In this document: piece by piece, positions 37,090 to 45,287 of the stretch
Layout: the number at the start of each line of letters is the position of its first letter
Position numbering within the stretch: the stretch's first letter is position 1
Origin: Aquihabitans sp. G128
Lineage (GTDB): Bacteria; Actinomycetota; Acidimicrobiia; Acidimicrobiales; Iamiaceae
Assembly (NCBI RefSeq): GCF_019048865.1
Contig: NZ_CP077604.1
Location: 4,712,001-4,776,000, forward strand
Direction: 5' to 3'
DNA length: 64,000 bases
The notes under the pieces: generated by a model
The model's input: only the letters and a program-made list of their open reading frames with translations
Databases searched by the model: none
Told to the model about the DNA's origin: nothing
Translations under genes and position numbers: made by a program

Positions 37090-37473
37090 CTACCGCCCGA
37101 CGGCGGGCACCAGCGCCTCGGCGTTGGCCACGGTCCACGCCACCAGCGGGAACAACAGCGCCACCAGCTCCTGGCCCACCGGGGTGAGCGAGTAGTCGAC
37201 CCGGGGCGGGATGCTCGGCTGCGCGTCGCGGTGCACCAGCCCATCGGCCTCCAGGGTGCGCAGCGTCTGGGCCAGCATCTTCTCGCTCACGCCCTGCACC
37301 GTGTCGCGCAGCTCGCTCCAGCGGAGGCTGCCGTCGGCCAGGCCCACCAGCACCAGCACGCCCCACTTGCTGGTGACGTGGCTCAGCAAGGTGCGCGACG
37401 GGCAGTCCTCCGGCAGCACGCCGTCGGCGAACAGCGAGTGCAACCGGTCGGGGGCAGGGGTGCGGGCGGCCAT
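37090..37473 (-). CDS. HxlR-family transcriptional regulator
   Basis: 127 residues from ATG 37473. Winged helix of the HxlR/YtfH type: CPSRTLLSHVTSKWGVLVLVGLADG keeps the N-terminal redox cysteine, followed by FSEL-like RWSELRDTVQGVSEKMLAQTLRTLEADGLVHRD. HxlR proteins with one N-terminal cysteine sense thiol oxidation or aldehydes/quinones. Divergent from a QorB-like quinone reductase, the classic YtfH-QorB pairing, so it probably represses that gene and itself. Confidence 0.9.
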   Translation of the reverse strand: MAARTPAPDRLHSLFADGVLPEDCPSRTLLSHVTSKWGVLVLVGLADGSLRWSELRDTVQGVSEKMLAQTLRTLEADGLVHRDAQPSIPPRVDYSLTPVGQELVALLFPLVAWTVANAEALVPAVGR

Positions 37474-37480
37474 GGCCCCC

Positions 37481-37500
37481 AACTTACCAAAAGGTGGGTA
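37481..37500. promoter_or_regulatory. Probable HxlR operator
   Basis: AACTTACC (37481-37488), AAAA, GGTGGGTA (37493-37500): an imperfect inverted repeat matching at five of eight arm positions, eight bases upstream of the HxlR start and 77 before qorB. It is the only AT-richer spot in the divergent region. Confidence 0.45.
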
Positions 37501-37576
37501 CCACCCAACGGGAAGAAACGGGAAATGCAAAGGGTTGGTCGGGGAGTCCTTCCCCGATTCCCGAAAGCAGCGATCC

Positions 37577-38442
37577 ATGTCCCTCGTCGTCACCGGCGCC
37601 ACCGGCCACCTCGGCCGGCTCACCGTCGAAGCCCTCCTCGCCCGGGGCGTCGACCCCGCCACCATCACCGCCACCGGTCGCAACCCCGAGAAGCTGGCCG
37701 AGCTCGGGGCCCTCGGCGTGAGCGCCGTCTCGCTGGACCTGGGCGACGCCGGCGCCGTGAAGGACGCCTTCGCCGGCGCCGACAAGGTCCTGCTGGTGTC
37801 CGGCAGCGAGCCCGGCGCCCGCCTCGACCAGCACCAGAACGCCATCGACGCCGCGGCAGCCGCGGGCGTGTCCCTGCTCGCCTACACCAGCGCCCCCTAC
37901 GCCGACACCACGGCCCTGCTGCTGGCGGCCGATCACCGGGCCACCGAGGCGGCCATCACCGCCTCGGGTGTGCCCCACGCCTTCCTCCGCAACAGCTGGT
38001 ACATCGAGAACTACACCGACCAGCTCGACGCCACCCTCGAGCACGGCGTCGTCCTGGGCTCCGCCGGCGACGGGCGGGTGAGCGGCGCCAGCGCGCCGAC
38101 TACGCCGAGGCCGCCGCCACCGTGCTCGCCACCGACGGCCACGAGGGCCAGGTCTACGAGCTGGGCGGCGACGAGGCCTTCACCCTGACCGAGCTGGCCG
38201 CCGCCATCAGCACCGCCACCGGGCAGGCCATCGGCTACCAGGATGTGCCGCCGGCTGCCTTCCTCGACGTGCTCACCGGCGCCGGCGTCCCCGGCCCCTT
38301 CGCCGAGATCCTCGTCGACGCCGACCGCGCCATCGCAGACGGTGAGCTCCGCACCGACAGCGGCGACCTCTCCCGCCTCATCGGCCGCCCCACGACCCCC
38401 CTCCAGGAGGCCGTCGCCGCCGCCGTCGCCGCCCGCGCCTGA
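37577..38442 (+). CDS. qorB: QorB-like NAD(P)H quinone oxidoreductase (apparent frameshift)
   Basis: 288 residues after correction, ATG 37577. NmrA/atypical SDR: VTGATGHLGRLTVEALLARG nucleotide loop at residues 4-23, ITATGRNPEKL, YTSAPYADTTALLLAADHRATE and FLRNSWYIENY are QorB landmarks. The first frame ends GRVSGAS; the continuation RADYAEAAATVLATDGHEGQVYELGGD lies one base off. One missing C near 38088-38095 (AGC CGC GCC expected) joins them. Reduces quinones with NAD(P)H in the cytoplasm; regulated by the adjacent HxlR protein by analogy with YtfH/QorB. Confidence 0.85.
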
Positions 38443-38467
38443 CCTCACCCGAACCCGCCCACCCCTG

Positions 38468-38520
38468 CCGAACTTGTCGCAGTTGGCCGACGCATCGGTC
38501 GACAACTGCGACGAGTTCCG
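38468..38520. repeat. Type A intergenic palindrome, copy 2
   Basis: Arms CCGAACTTGTCGCAGTTG (38468-38485) and CAACTGCGACGAGTTCCG (38503-38520), with loop GCCGACGCATCGGTCGA. Two arm mismatches. Start of a tandem pair with a 73-base period, between convergent qorB and GNAT genes. Confidence 0.85.
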
Positions 38521-38540
38521 GCCTCGGTCCGCCTACCCTG

Positions 38541-38592
38541 CCGAACTTGTCGCAGTTGGCCGACGCATCGGTCGACAACTGCGACGAGTTCG
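38541..38592. repeat. Type A intergenic palindrome, copy 3 (tandem)
   Basis: Left arm at 38541-38558 and loop identical to copy 2; right arm 38576-38592 ends GAGTTCG. Start-to-start distance to copy 2 is 73 bases, so the unit was duplicated with about 20 bases of flank. Confidence 0.85.
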
Positions 38593-38622
38593 AGTCTCGG
38601 GCCGCCCGCCCCCTCGGTGCGG

Positions 38623-39192
38623 TCAGGGGCGGGCGAGGTGGAACCAGCGGCTGGGGCCGGGGTACCAGCGGTCGGTGACGACGCCGCGGTCCTCCATGCC
38701 GAGGGCGAGGGCGACCTTGGCCGAGGCCTCGTTGTCGACGTACATGAGGGCGTGGACGGCGGGGACGCCCTGGGCGAAGGCCCGGGCCACCACCGCCGCT
38801 GCCGCCTCGCGAGCCAGGCCGCGGCCCCAGGCATCGGGGTGCAGGTGCCACCCGACCTCGAGCTCGGCGCCGGCCCACGCGGCGGGTGCCGGGCGCTCCT
38901 CGCCCGAGGTGGCGTCCTCCGGGTTGAGGTCGCAGAGCAGCACCGTGCCGCTGGCCAGGCCGGTGGCCCGCTCCTCGACGGCCCAGAAGCCTCGGGGCCC
39001 GTCCGGGTCGGTGCGGGCCCGGCAGCGCTCGACCTGGGCCACCGCCTGGGCGCGCTCGGTCATCACGACGGGGTCGTCGTCGAGCCAGCGGACGACCTCC
39101 CACCGGCTCTGGATGGCGAACATCCGGTCGACGTCACCCTCCTCGAGCGACCAGTCCCGGATGGTCAGGCGATCGGTGGCGAGCGGCTCCAT
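38623..39192 (-). CDS. GNAT-family N-acetyltransferase (RimJ/RimL-like)
   Basis: 189 residues; ATG 39192 is used because conserved sequence starts at MEPLATDRLTIRDWS. Acetyl-CoA-binding motif A is LEVGWHLHPDAWGRGLAREAAAAVV (Q/RxxGxG/A form RGLA) near residue 115, and MYVDNEASAKVALALGM is motif B. RimJ/RimL relatives acetylate protein N-termini or small amines. Substrate unknown. Convergent with qorB across the tandem palindromes, and divergent from the PPOX gene. Confidence 0.87.
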   Translation of the reverse strand: MEPLATDRLTIRDWSLEEGDVDRMFAIQSRWEVVRWLDDDPVVMTERAQAVAQVERCRARTDPDGPRGFWAVEERATGLASGTVLLCDLNPEDATSGEERPAPAAWAGAELEVGWHLHPDAWGRGLAREAAAAVVARAFAQGVPAVHALMYVDNEASAKVALALGMEDRGVVTDRWYPGPSRWFHLARP

Positions 39193-39230
39193 GGCCCGAG
39201 CGTGGCACGGGCGCACGGCCTCGCCGCAGT

Positions 39231-39263
39231 GGGTATGGTCCCGGGTCCTGACGGTACGTCAGG
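39231..39263. promoter_or_regulatory. Promoter and perfect operator palindrome of the PPOX gene
   Basis: CCTGACG-GTA-CGTCAGG (39247-39263) is a perfect 17-base palindrome of the size bound by TetR-family dimers. TATGGT (39234-39239), a good -10, lies eight bases upstream, so a bound repressor would block initiation. The gene start is at 39295. No TetR gene is adjacent; nearest is at 43052. Confidence 0.6.
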
Positions 39264-39294
39264 ACGTCGCAGCAGCCGTCGAGGGGACGAGGCC

Positions 39295-39810
39295 ATGGGC
39301 AGCAACCAGCGCAGCCAGATCGAGATGACCGACGACGAGATCGCCGGCTACATCGAGCGCAGCCGCACCGCCACGCTGGCCACCATCGGCCCGTCGGGCG
39401 TCCCCCACCTGGTGGCCATGTGGTACGCCGTGATCGACGGCCAGATCTGGGTGGAGACCAAGGGCCGCTCGCAGAAGGCCGTCAACCTCACGCGCGATCC
39501 CCGGGTCACGGTGATGATCGAGGACGGCTTCACCTACGACAAGCTGCGCGGCGTGTCGATCGAGGGCCAGGGCGTGATCGTCGAGGACCCCGACGAGCTG
39601 TGGAAGGTCGGCGTCAGCGTCTGGGAGCGGTACTCCGGCGAGTACACCGAGGAGGTCAAGCCGTTGGTGGAGTTCATGCTCCACAAGCGGGTGGCCGTGC
39701 GCATCGACGTCGACCGCATCCGCTCGTGGGACCACCGCAAGCTCGGCCTCGACCCGATCCCGCTCGACGGCAGCACCGCCCCCCACCTGGAGCGCCTCCC
39801 GCCGGTCTGA
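39295..39810 (+). CDS. PPOX-class (split-barrel) F420/FMN-dependent enzyme
   Basis: 171 residues, ATG 39295 with GAGGGG about 9-14 bases upstream. Split beta-barrel fold: TATLATIGPSGVPHLVAMWYAVIDGQIWVETKGRSQKAVNLTRDPRVTVMIEDG is the typical core, including the phosphate-binding K/R residues. In actinobacteria such proteins bind F420 (Rv1155-like) or FMN and reduce unsaturated bonds. Alone in its transcript, controlled by the palindrome just upstream. Substrate unknown. Confidence 0.86.
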   Translation: MGSNQRSQIEMTDDEIAGYIERSRTATLATIGPSGVPHLVAMWYAVIDGQIWVETKGRSQKAVNLTRDPRVTVMIEDGFTYDKLRGVSIEGQGVIVEDPDELWKVGVSVWERYSGEYTEEVKPLVEFMLHKRVAVRIDVDRIRSWDHRKLGLDPIPLDGSTAPHLERLPPV

Positions 39811-39937
39811 GCGCCGGCGCTGGCGCTGAGCGCCGGCGCCAGGCGCTGCGCCCGGCCCCGGCGGCCGCGCCCCCGTCGCGTGGGGTCGGCCACACTCGAT
39901 CTGAGGAGCCGAGGAGTCGGGCTCGACGGGGTCGGGA

Positions 39938-40301
39938 TCAGCGCACGCCGCGGTGGCGATCGAGGTCGCGCCGGTCTCGCTTGGTGGGGCGCCCGGTGCC
40001 GCGGTCGCGCGAACGTCGGGGCGGCGAGGTCGCGCTCGGGCGGCGGCGGGCTGTGGTCGACGACGCACTCGGCGGCCAGCGGTGCCCCCACCCGCTTGTC
40101 GATGACCCGCACCACCTCCAGCACGCGGTCGCGGTGGTCGAGGCGGGCCTGCACCCGGTCGCCCACCTGCACCTTGGTGGCGGGCTTGGCCGGCTTGTCG
40201 TTGACCCGGACGTGGCCCGCCTGGCACGCCGCGCTGGCTGCGGCCCGCGTCTTGTAGAGCCGCACGGCCCACACCCACTTGTCGACCCGCGTGGCCTCCA
40301 C
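39938..40301 (-). CDS. S4-domain RNA-binding protein, HslR-like (apparent frameshift)
   Basis: 121 residues after correction; GTG 40301. Residues 3-50 are an S4 domain (RVDKWVWAVRLYKTRAAASAACQAGHVRVNDKPAKP), as in Hsp15/HslR, which binds stalled 50S subunits carrying peptidyl-tRNA. The basic tail (DRGTGRPTKRDRRDLDRHRG) is reached only by restoring two bases in the GC run near 40004-40011 and then stops at 39938; the tail is typical of the family. Lies four bases after the reductase stop on the same strand, so likely one operon. Confidence 0.82.
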
Positions 40302-40305
40302 GGGC

Positions 40306-40776
40306 TCAGGCCCGGTCGACGACGACCACCGGGATCTCGCGGTCGGTCTTGGCCTGGTAGTCCTCGTAGCTCGGCCACAGCACGTTCATGAGCTCCCACA
40401 GGCGGGTGCGCTCGTCGCCGGTGGCGGTGCGGGCGACGCCGTCGTAGCGGTCGGCCAGGACCTGCACCTTCACGTGCGGCTCGGCCACCAGGTTGTCGTA
40501 CCACTGCGGGTGCTCGGGGGCGCCGCCCTTGGAGGCGACGAACACCACGGCGTCGCCGTCGAAGCCGAAGATCAGGGCGTGCTTGCGCTCCTTGCCGCTC
40601 GACTCGCCGGTGGTGGAGAGCACGGCGATCGGGGCGCCGTTCCAGATGTAGCCGACCTCGCCTCCGCTCTGCTCGTAGGCCTCGACGTGGGCGTCGCCGA
40701 ACAGCGAGTAGTCCCCCTCGCCGGCGCGGGCCCTCTCGGCCAGGACGGGGTCGGGCGTGCGATCGGGGGTGGACAT
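40306..40776 (-). CDS. Ddn-like F420-dependent nitroreductase-family protein
   Basis: 156 residues from ATG 40776. Split-barrel deazaflavin-dependent nitroreductase family: GKERKHALIFGFDGDAVVFVASKGG is followed by the family block HPQWYDNLVAEPHVKVQV near residue 90. Members such as Ddn of Mycobacterium reduce quinones and nitro compounds with F420H2 at the membrane. Physiological substrate unknown. First gene of a pair with the S4 protein. Confidence 0.9.
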   Translation of the reverse strand: MSTPDRTPDPVLAERARAGEGDYSLFGDAHVEAYEQSGGEVGYIWNGAPIAVLSTTGESSGKERKHALIFGFDGDAVVFVASKGGAPEHPQWYDNLVAEPHVKVQVLADRYDGVARTATGDERTRLWELMNVLWPSYEDYQAKTDREIPVVVVDRA

Positions 40777-40864
40777 CGGTGGGCTCCTCGAGGTGGGGGG
40801 GGCGACCGCCCGGCGGTGGGCGTGCCCGCCTGTCTACCGCCGCAGGGGACGCCCGCGCCGACGA

Positions 40865-41263
40865 TCAGGTGGGGGCGAGGGCCAGCTCGAACCAGACGAC
40901 CTTGCCGTCCTCGGCGATCTCGTCGACGCCCCAGTCCCGAGCCAGCTGCGCCACCAGCCACATGCCGAACCCGCCGGGCGACTCGGGATCGGGCTTGCGG
41001 ATGAGCGGCACGACGTCGCTGGTGTCGGTGACCTCCACGCGGACCCGGCCGTCGGTGCGCTGCACCCGGACCTGGACCCATCGGGACTCGGTGTGCACGA
41101 CGGCGTTCGTCACGACCTCGCTGGTGAGCAGGGGGAGGGCGTCCGGCGGCTCCAGGCCCCAGCGGCTGACGGCGGCGGCGACGAAGGCCCGGGCTTCGGC
41201 GGCGCTGGTGGCCTCGGCCGGCAGGTCGATGCGCACGTCCTCGGGATCCTCGGGTTGGCCCAT
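40865..41263 (-). CDS. RsbW-like anti-sigma ATP-binding protein 2
   Basis: 132 residues from ATG 41263. GHKL ATPase: N box TSEVVTNAVVHT, G1 VTDTSDVVP, G2 GGFGMWLVAQLARDWG, and the last strand KVVWFEL. Similar in size to the copy at 21935 but only moderately alike, so an older paralogue. Presumed serine kinase or anti-sigma factor. Divergent from the MFS exporter. Confidence 0.87.
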   Translation of the reverse strand: MGQPEDPEDVRIDLPAEATSAAEARAFVAAAVSRWGLEPPDALPLLTSEVVTNAVVHTESRWVQVRVQRTDGRVRVEVTDTSDVVPLIRKPDPESPGGFGMWLVAQLARDWGVDEIAEDGKVVWFELALAPT

Positions 41264-41311
41264 CGTCGGGGACTACCCGACCCCGCTCCCGCTCACCCGG
41301 CCGGAAGTGGG

Positions 41312-41339
41312 TTGCATCATGAGATGGACACGGTAGGGT
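41312..41339 (+). promoter_or_regulatory. SigA-type promoter of the MFS gene
   Basis: TTGCAT (41312-41317) and TAGGGT (41334-41339) with a 16-base spacer, ending 32 bases before the ATG at 41372. The region is AT-richer than its surroundings. Confidence 0.45.
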
Positions 41340-41371
41340 CCAGCCGTGCACCGCCACCCAGGAGCTCCCGC

Positions 41372-42826
41372 ATGACCGCCACCGTCCCCAGCCCGGCCGC
41401 CGCCCGGTCGACGGAGGAGGAGCGCCACGCCCGGCGCACCCTCGCCCTGTCCGGCCTGGCCGTGCTGGTCACCTTCCTCGACACCACCGTCTTGTTCGTC
41501 GCCTTCCCCGACATCTCCAAGACCTTCTCCTCGGCCGGGCCCGCCGAGCTGTCGTGGGTGCTGAACGCCTACACCATCGCCTTCGCCGCCCTGCTGGTGC
41601 CGGCGGGCAAGATCGCCGACCGGGTGGGCCACAAGCGGGTGTTCCTGGCCGGGTCGGCCCTGTTCACCCTGGCGTCGGCGGCGTGCGCGCTGGCGCCCAC
41701 CGTCGAGGTCCTGATCGGGTTCCGGGTGCTGCAGGCGTTCGGAGCCGCCGCCCTCATCCCGTCCTCGCTCGCCCTGGTGCTCCGGGCCTTCCCCGCCGAC
41801 CGGCTGCCGTTCGCCGTCGCGATCTGGGGCGCCATGGGCGCCGCGGCCGGCGCGGTGGGCCCGACGCTCGGCGCCAGCCTGGTGGAGGCGGCGAACTGGC
41901 GCTGGGTGTTCCTCATCAACGTCCCGGCCGGCCTGGTCACCGTGGGCTTCGGCCGGCGCTTCCTGCGGGAGTCGAGCGACCCGGAGACCCGCATCCCCGC
42001 CCTGGCGGGCATCGTGTCGATCGCCGGCGCGGCGTCGCTGGTGTCGCTGGCGGTGGTGAAGAGCGACGAGTGGGGCTGGGTCGACGGCCGGACCTTCGCG
42101 GCGTTCCTGCTGGGCGCCGCGCTGTTCGCCTTCTTCCTGGTGCACCAGCGGCGGACGGCAGCGCCGGCGCTCGACCTCTCCCTGTTCGGCATCCGGAACT
42201 ACGCCTGGGCCAACGCCGCCACGTTCGCCTTCGGCACCGCGTTCACGGCCATGTTCTTCGGCTCCTTCCTGATCCTCACCCAGGTCTGGGGCTACTCGGT
42301 GCTCCGCGCCGGGCTGGGCATCAGCCCGGGGCCGCTGGTGGTGGCCGTGCTGGCGCCCCGGTTCGGCAAGCTCGCCGGCCGCATCGGCCAGCGCCCCCTG
42401 CTCATCGCCGGCGGCCTGGCGTTCGCCGCCGGCGGGGTGTGGCGCATCGCGGCCATGGGCGCCCAGGCCCACTACGTGCAGGACTACCTGCCCGGCACCC
42501 TGCTCACCGGCCTCGGCGTGGCCCTGTGCCTCCCGCAGCTGGCGAGCGTCACCTCGCAGGCCCTGCCCGCCAACCGGCTGGGCGTCGGCGGCGCGGCCAA
42601 CCAGGCCATCCGCCAGTTCGGCGGCACGCTGGGCGTCGGGCTCACCATCGCCTTCATCTCCCAGCCCACCAGCGCGGCGCAGGCCCTCGACAACTTCGAC
42701 CGGGTGTGGCTCCTGCTGGTCCTGGGCGGCGTGGCCACCAGCCTGCTCAGCCTCCCGCTGGTGACCCGCCACGGCCCGGCGACGCTGCCCGCCGAGGACC
42801 TGGTGCTCGCCCCCGAGCTGCCCTGA
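41372..42826 (+). CDS. MFS drug exporter, DHA2 (14-helix) type
   Basis: 484 residues; SD AGGAG seven bases before ATG 41372. Fourteen predicted helices. Motif A DRVGHKRVF follows helix 2, helix 1 has the DHA2 motif LDTTVLFVAFPDI, and motif C-like glycines occur in WGAMGAAAGAVGPTLGASLVE in helix 5. It exports drugs or hydrophobic compounds by proton antiport. A TetR gene lies 226 bases downstream on the same strand, with a palindromic repeat between them; regulatory link uncertain. Confidence 0.9.
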   Translation: MTATVPSPAAARSTEEERHARRTLALSGLAVLVTFLDTTVLFVAFPDISKTFSSAGPAELSWVLNAYTIAFAALLVPAGKIADRVGHKRVFLAGSALFTLASAACALAPTVEVLIGFRVLQAFGAAALIPSSLALVLRAFPADRLPFAVAIWGAMGAAAGAVGPTLGASLVEAANWRWVFLINVPAGLVTVGFGRRFLRESSDPETRIPALAGIVSIAGAASLVSLAVVKSDEWGWVDGRTFAAFLLGAALFAFFLVHQRRTAAPALDLSLFGIRNYAWANAATFAFGTAFTAMFFGSFLILTQVWGYSVLRAGLGISPGPLVVAVLAPRFGKLAGRIGQRPLLIAGGLAFAAGGVWRIAAMGAQAHYVQDYLPGTLLTGLGVALCLPQLASVTSQALPANRLGVGGAANQAIRQFGGTLGVGLTIAFISQPTSAAQALDNFDRVWLLLVLGGVATSLLSLPLVTRHGPATLPAEDLVLAPELP

Positions 42827-42935
42827 CGGCCAGCTCCCACGACCAGCCCCCCCGACGACCGGCCCACGTCGAGCCGCCTGACGGCCGGCCCACGTCGAGC
42901 CCCCCCGACGACCGCCCACGGCCACGACCGGTCGA

Positions 42936-42983
42936 AACTTGTGGGCCCACACCGCCGTTTCCGGCGGTCTCGGCCCACAAGTT
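42936..42983. repeat. Type B intergenic palindrome, inverted copy
   Basis: Outer arms AACTTGTGGGCC (42936-42947) and GGCCCACAAGTT (42972-42983); inner arms ACCGCCG (42951-42957) and CGGCGGT (42962-42968) around TTTC. Its reverse complement aligns with the element at 45288 over the whole length. Located between the MFS and TetR genes. Confidence 0.82.
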
Positions 42984-43051
42984 GGGTCGGGGGACGGGGG
43001 GACGGGGGGTCGGGCCGTCAGGGACGGTCCCACGCCGTAGCCTCCCCGTCG

Positions 43052-43789
43052 ATGTCGGTCGGCGAGCCCCTCCTCCCCGCGCCCGTGCCGGGCAGCCCGC
43101 CGTGGTGGCTGGCGCTGCACGCCCGCCAGGCCCGCCGCAAGCCGCGGGCCGACGGGCTCACGATCGAGCGCATCGTGGCCGCCGCCCTCGCCGTCGTCGA
43201 CCACGAGGGGCTGGACGCCCTGACCGTGCGACGGCTGGCCGAGCACCTCGGCACCGGGAGCGCCTCGCTCTACCGCCACGTCGCCAGCCGGGACGAGCTG
43301 CTCGTCCTCCTGGTCGACCGGGTGCTGGGCGACGTGGTGCTCGCGCCCGTCGACGCCAGCGGCCGCGCCAAGGTCGAGTGGCTGTCCGGTGAGCTGCGCC
43401 GGGTGCTGATGGACCACCCCAACCTGGTGCCGGCCCTCTCGGCTGCGCCGCTGCTGGGACCGAACGCGCTGCGGGGCACCGACCACGCCATCGCCTACCT
43501 CCTCGAGGCGGGCTACGCCCCGGCCGTCGCGGTGCCCGCCTACCTCGCGCTCATCGACTACGTGCTCGGCACCGTCTTCTTCGACACCAGCAGCTCGGGT
43601 CGCGCCTCGGCCGAGGGATCCGCCGAGCGGTCTGCGGGGAGCGCGGCGCTCATCGGCGCCCTGCCCGAGGACGCGTACCCCACGCTGCGGGCCCACGAGC
43701 AGGAGCTGGTGGCGCCGTCGGTCACCGAGGTGTTCGCCTTCGGCCTGCGGACCTTCCTCGACGGCCTCGAGGCCCGCAACCGGCGTTGA
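43052..43789 (+). CDS. TetR/AcrR-family regulator
   Basis: 245 residues from ATG 43052, no strong SD. Residues about 30-75 hold the DNA-binding domain: LTIERIVAAALAVVDHEGLDALTVRRLAEHLGTGSASLYRHVASRDELL. The C-terminal ligand domain (80-235) is of the larger TetR_C type. A 29-base palindrome begins three bases after its stop and precedes the downstream P450 gene, so P450 control is likely; the MFS gene upstream could also be a target. Confidence 0.9.
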   Translation: MSVGEPLLPAPVPGSPPWWLALHARQARRKPRADGLTIERIVAAALAVVDHEGLDALTVRRLAEHLGTGSASLYRHVASRDELLVLLVDRVLGDVVLAPVDASGRAKVEWLSGELRRVLMDHPNLVPALSAAPLLGPNALRGTDHAIAYLLEAGYAPAVAVPAYLALIDYVLGTVFFDTSSSGRASAEGSAERSAGSAALIGALPEDAYPTLRAHEQELVAPSVTEVFAFGLRTFLDGLEARNRR

Positions 43790-43792
43790 TCC

Positions 43793-43821
43793 CACACATG
43801 CGATCGATGATCGCTAGTGTG
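43793..43821. promoter_or_regulatory. Operator palindrome upstream of the second P450
   Basis: CACAC-AT-GCGATC (43793-43805), GAT, GATCGC-TA-GTGTG (43809-43821): 11 of 13 arm positions pair. It lies between the TetR stop and the P450 start (43872) and is of the length bound by TetR dimers or pairs of dimers. Confidence 0.65.
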
Positions 43822-43871
43822 GCCGCCGACCGGCCCGCCCGGTCCGCCGCCACGCCTCAGGGGAGCCCACC

Positions 43872-45144
43872 ATGACGACCGACCGCCTCACCATCGGCGA
43901 CGCCGAGTTCTGGCGCCGCCCGCTGCAGGACCGCATGGACGACTTCGCCGAGCTGCGCGAGGTCGGCCCGTTCACCCGGGCCAAGGTGCCGAACCTGATG
44001 ACCGGCGAGGAGGACGACTTCCTCGCCGTCACCCGCTACGCCGAGCTGGTGGAGATCAGCCGCAAGCCGCTGGACTTCTGCTCCGGCCAGGGCTCCACCA
44101 ACATCTCCGACATGCCCGCCGAGGCGCTCGAAGTTCTTCGGCTCGTTCATCGCCATGGACGACCCGCGCCACGCCCGCCAGCGCGGCATCGTCGGCCGCT
44201 CGTTCACGCCGCGGCGCCTCCAGGGCGTGCTCGACTCGGTGGAGACCATCTGCTCCGAGGTCATCGACGGCATGTGCGAGCAGGGCGAGGTCGACCTGGT
44301 GGAGGCCATCTCGCAGCCGTTCCCGCTCCTGGTCATCTGCGACATGATGGGCATCCCCCGCAGCGAGTTCCAGACCGTGCTCGACGCCACCAACGTCATC
44401 CTCGGCGCCGGCGACCCCGACATGCTCGGCGGCGAGGAGGACATCGTCGCCGCCCTCTTCGGCGCCGGCATCGCCCTCACCGAGCTCATGAACGAGATCG
44501 CCGAGGACCGGCGGGTGAACCCGCAGGACGACCTCACGTCGGCCCTCGTGCACAACACGGTGGGCGACGAGATGCTCGCCCCCCACGAGATCGCCCCCTT
44601 CTTCATCCTCCTGGCCGTGGCCGGCAACGACACCACCCGCACCGCCACCAGCATCGGCATGCACCTCCTGGGCCAGAACCCCGACCAGCGCAAGATCTGG
44701 CAGGACGACCTGGAGGGCGTGACCCCCACCGCCGTCGACGAGATCGTGCGGGTGGCCTCGCCGGTCACCTTCATGCGCCGCACCGTCACCCGGGACCTCG
44801 AGCTGTCCGGCGAGCAGCTCTCCGAAGGCGACAAGATGATCCTCTTCTACGGCGCCGCCAACCGCGACCCCCGGGTGTTCGCGGACCCGGAGCGCTTCGA
44901 CGTGCGCCGCGACCCGAACCCCCACGTGGGCTTCGGCGGCCCCGGCCCCCACTTCTGCCTCGGCGCCCACCTGGCCCGCCGCGAGCTCAGCGTGATCTTC
45001 CGCCAGCTGCTCACCCGCCTCCCCGACATCGAGGTGGCCGGCGACCCCGTCCACCTCCAGGCCATCGGCGTCCCCCTCGTCGGCGGCGTCAAGCACCTCC
45101 CCGTCCGCTTCACCCCCACCAAGCCCCTCGCCGCCACCCGCTGA
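43872..45144 (+). CDS. Cytochrome P450 2 (apparent frameshift)
   Basis: 423 residues after correction, ATG 43872. The N-terminal 85 residues (IGDAEFWRRPLQDRMDDFAELREVGPF...NISDMPAEALE) run into an off-frame stretch at CTCGAAGTTC (44127-44136); with CTCGAGTTC the sequence continues EFFGSFIAMDDPRHARQRGIVG, the expected C-helix region. Then AGNDTTRTATS (I helix), EIVRVA (ExxR) and the heme loop FGGPGPHFCLG. Resembles sterol-type CYP125/142 enzymes in length and motifs; substrate by inference. Probably regulated by the TetR gene upstream. Confidence 0.88.
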
Positions 45145-45203
45145 CCCCCAGGCTCGCCCGCGCCAGATCCCGGTCGACCTCGCCGGGGCCGGCCGCTCCT
45201 CGC

Positions 45204-45255
45204 CGAACTTCGGGTCCACGGCCCGTGCGCGCAGGGGTGTGGGACCCAAAGTTCG
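45204..45255. repeat. Type C intergenic palindrome
   Basis: Arms CGAACTTCGGGTCC (45204-45217) and GGACCCAAAGTTCG (45242-45255), one mismatch, 24-base loop. Left flank CTCCTCGC, right flank AAGGGGCGGAGGGG. Shares the GAACTT border with types A and B. 32 bases from the type B copy. Confidence 0.8.
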
Positions 45256-45287
45256 AAGGGGCGGAGGGGGGGTGGGCGGTCCTCCAG

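Noticed and set aside
41273-43795. 840-codon open frame on the minus strand
   Set aside because: It lies fully antisense to the MFS exporter and TetR genes, has a low-complexity Gln/Gly/Arg/His composition and no domain; GC-rich codon use leaves antisense frames open.
44127-44136. Programmed +1 frameshifting at CTCGAAGTTC as a biological mechanism
   Set aside because: Attractive because the same decamer recurs at frame breaks, but the genes are unrelated, no stop or stimulatory structure is shared, and the antisense copy of the decamer inside the S15 gene (59427-59436) needs no shift. Consensus error is simpler.
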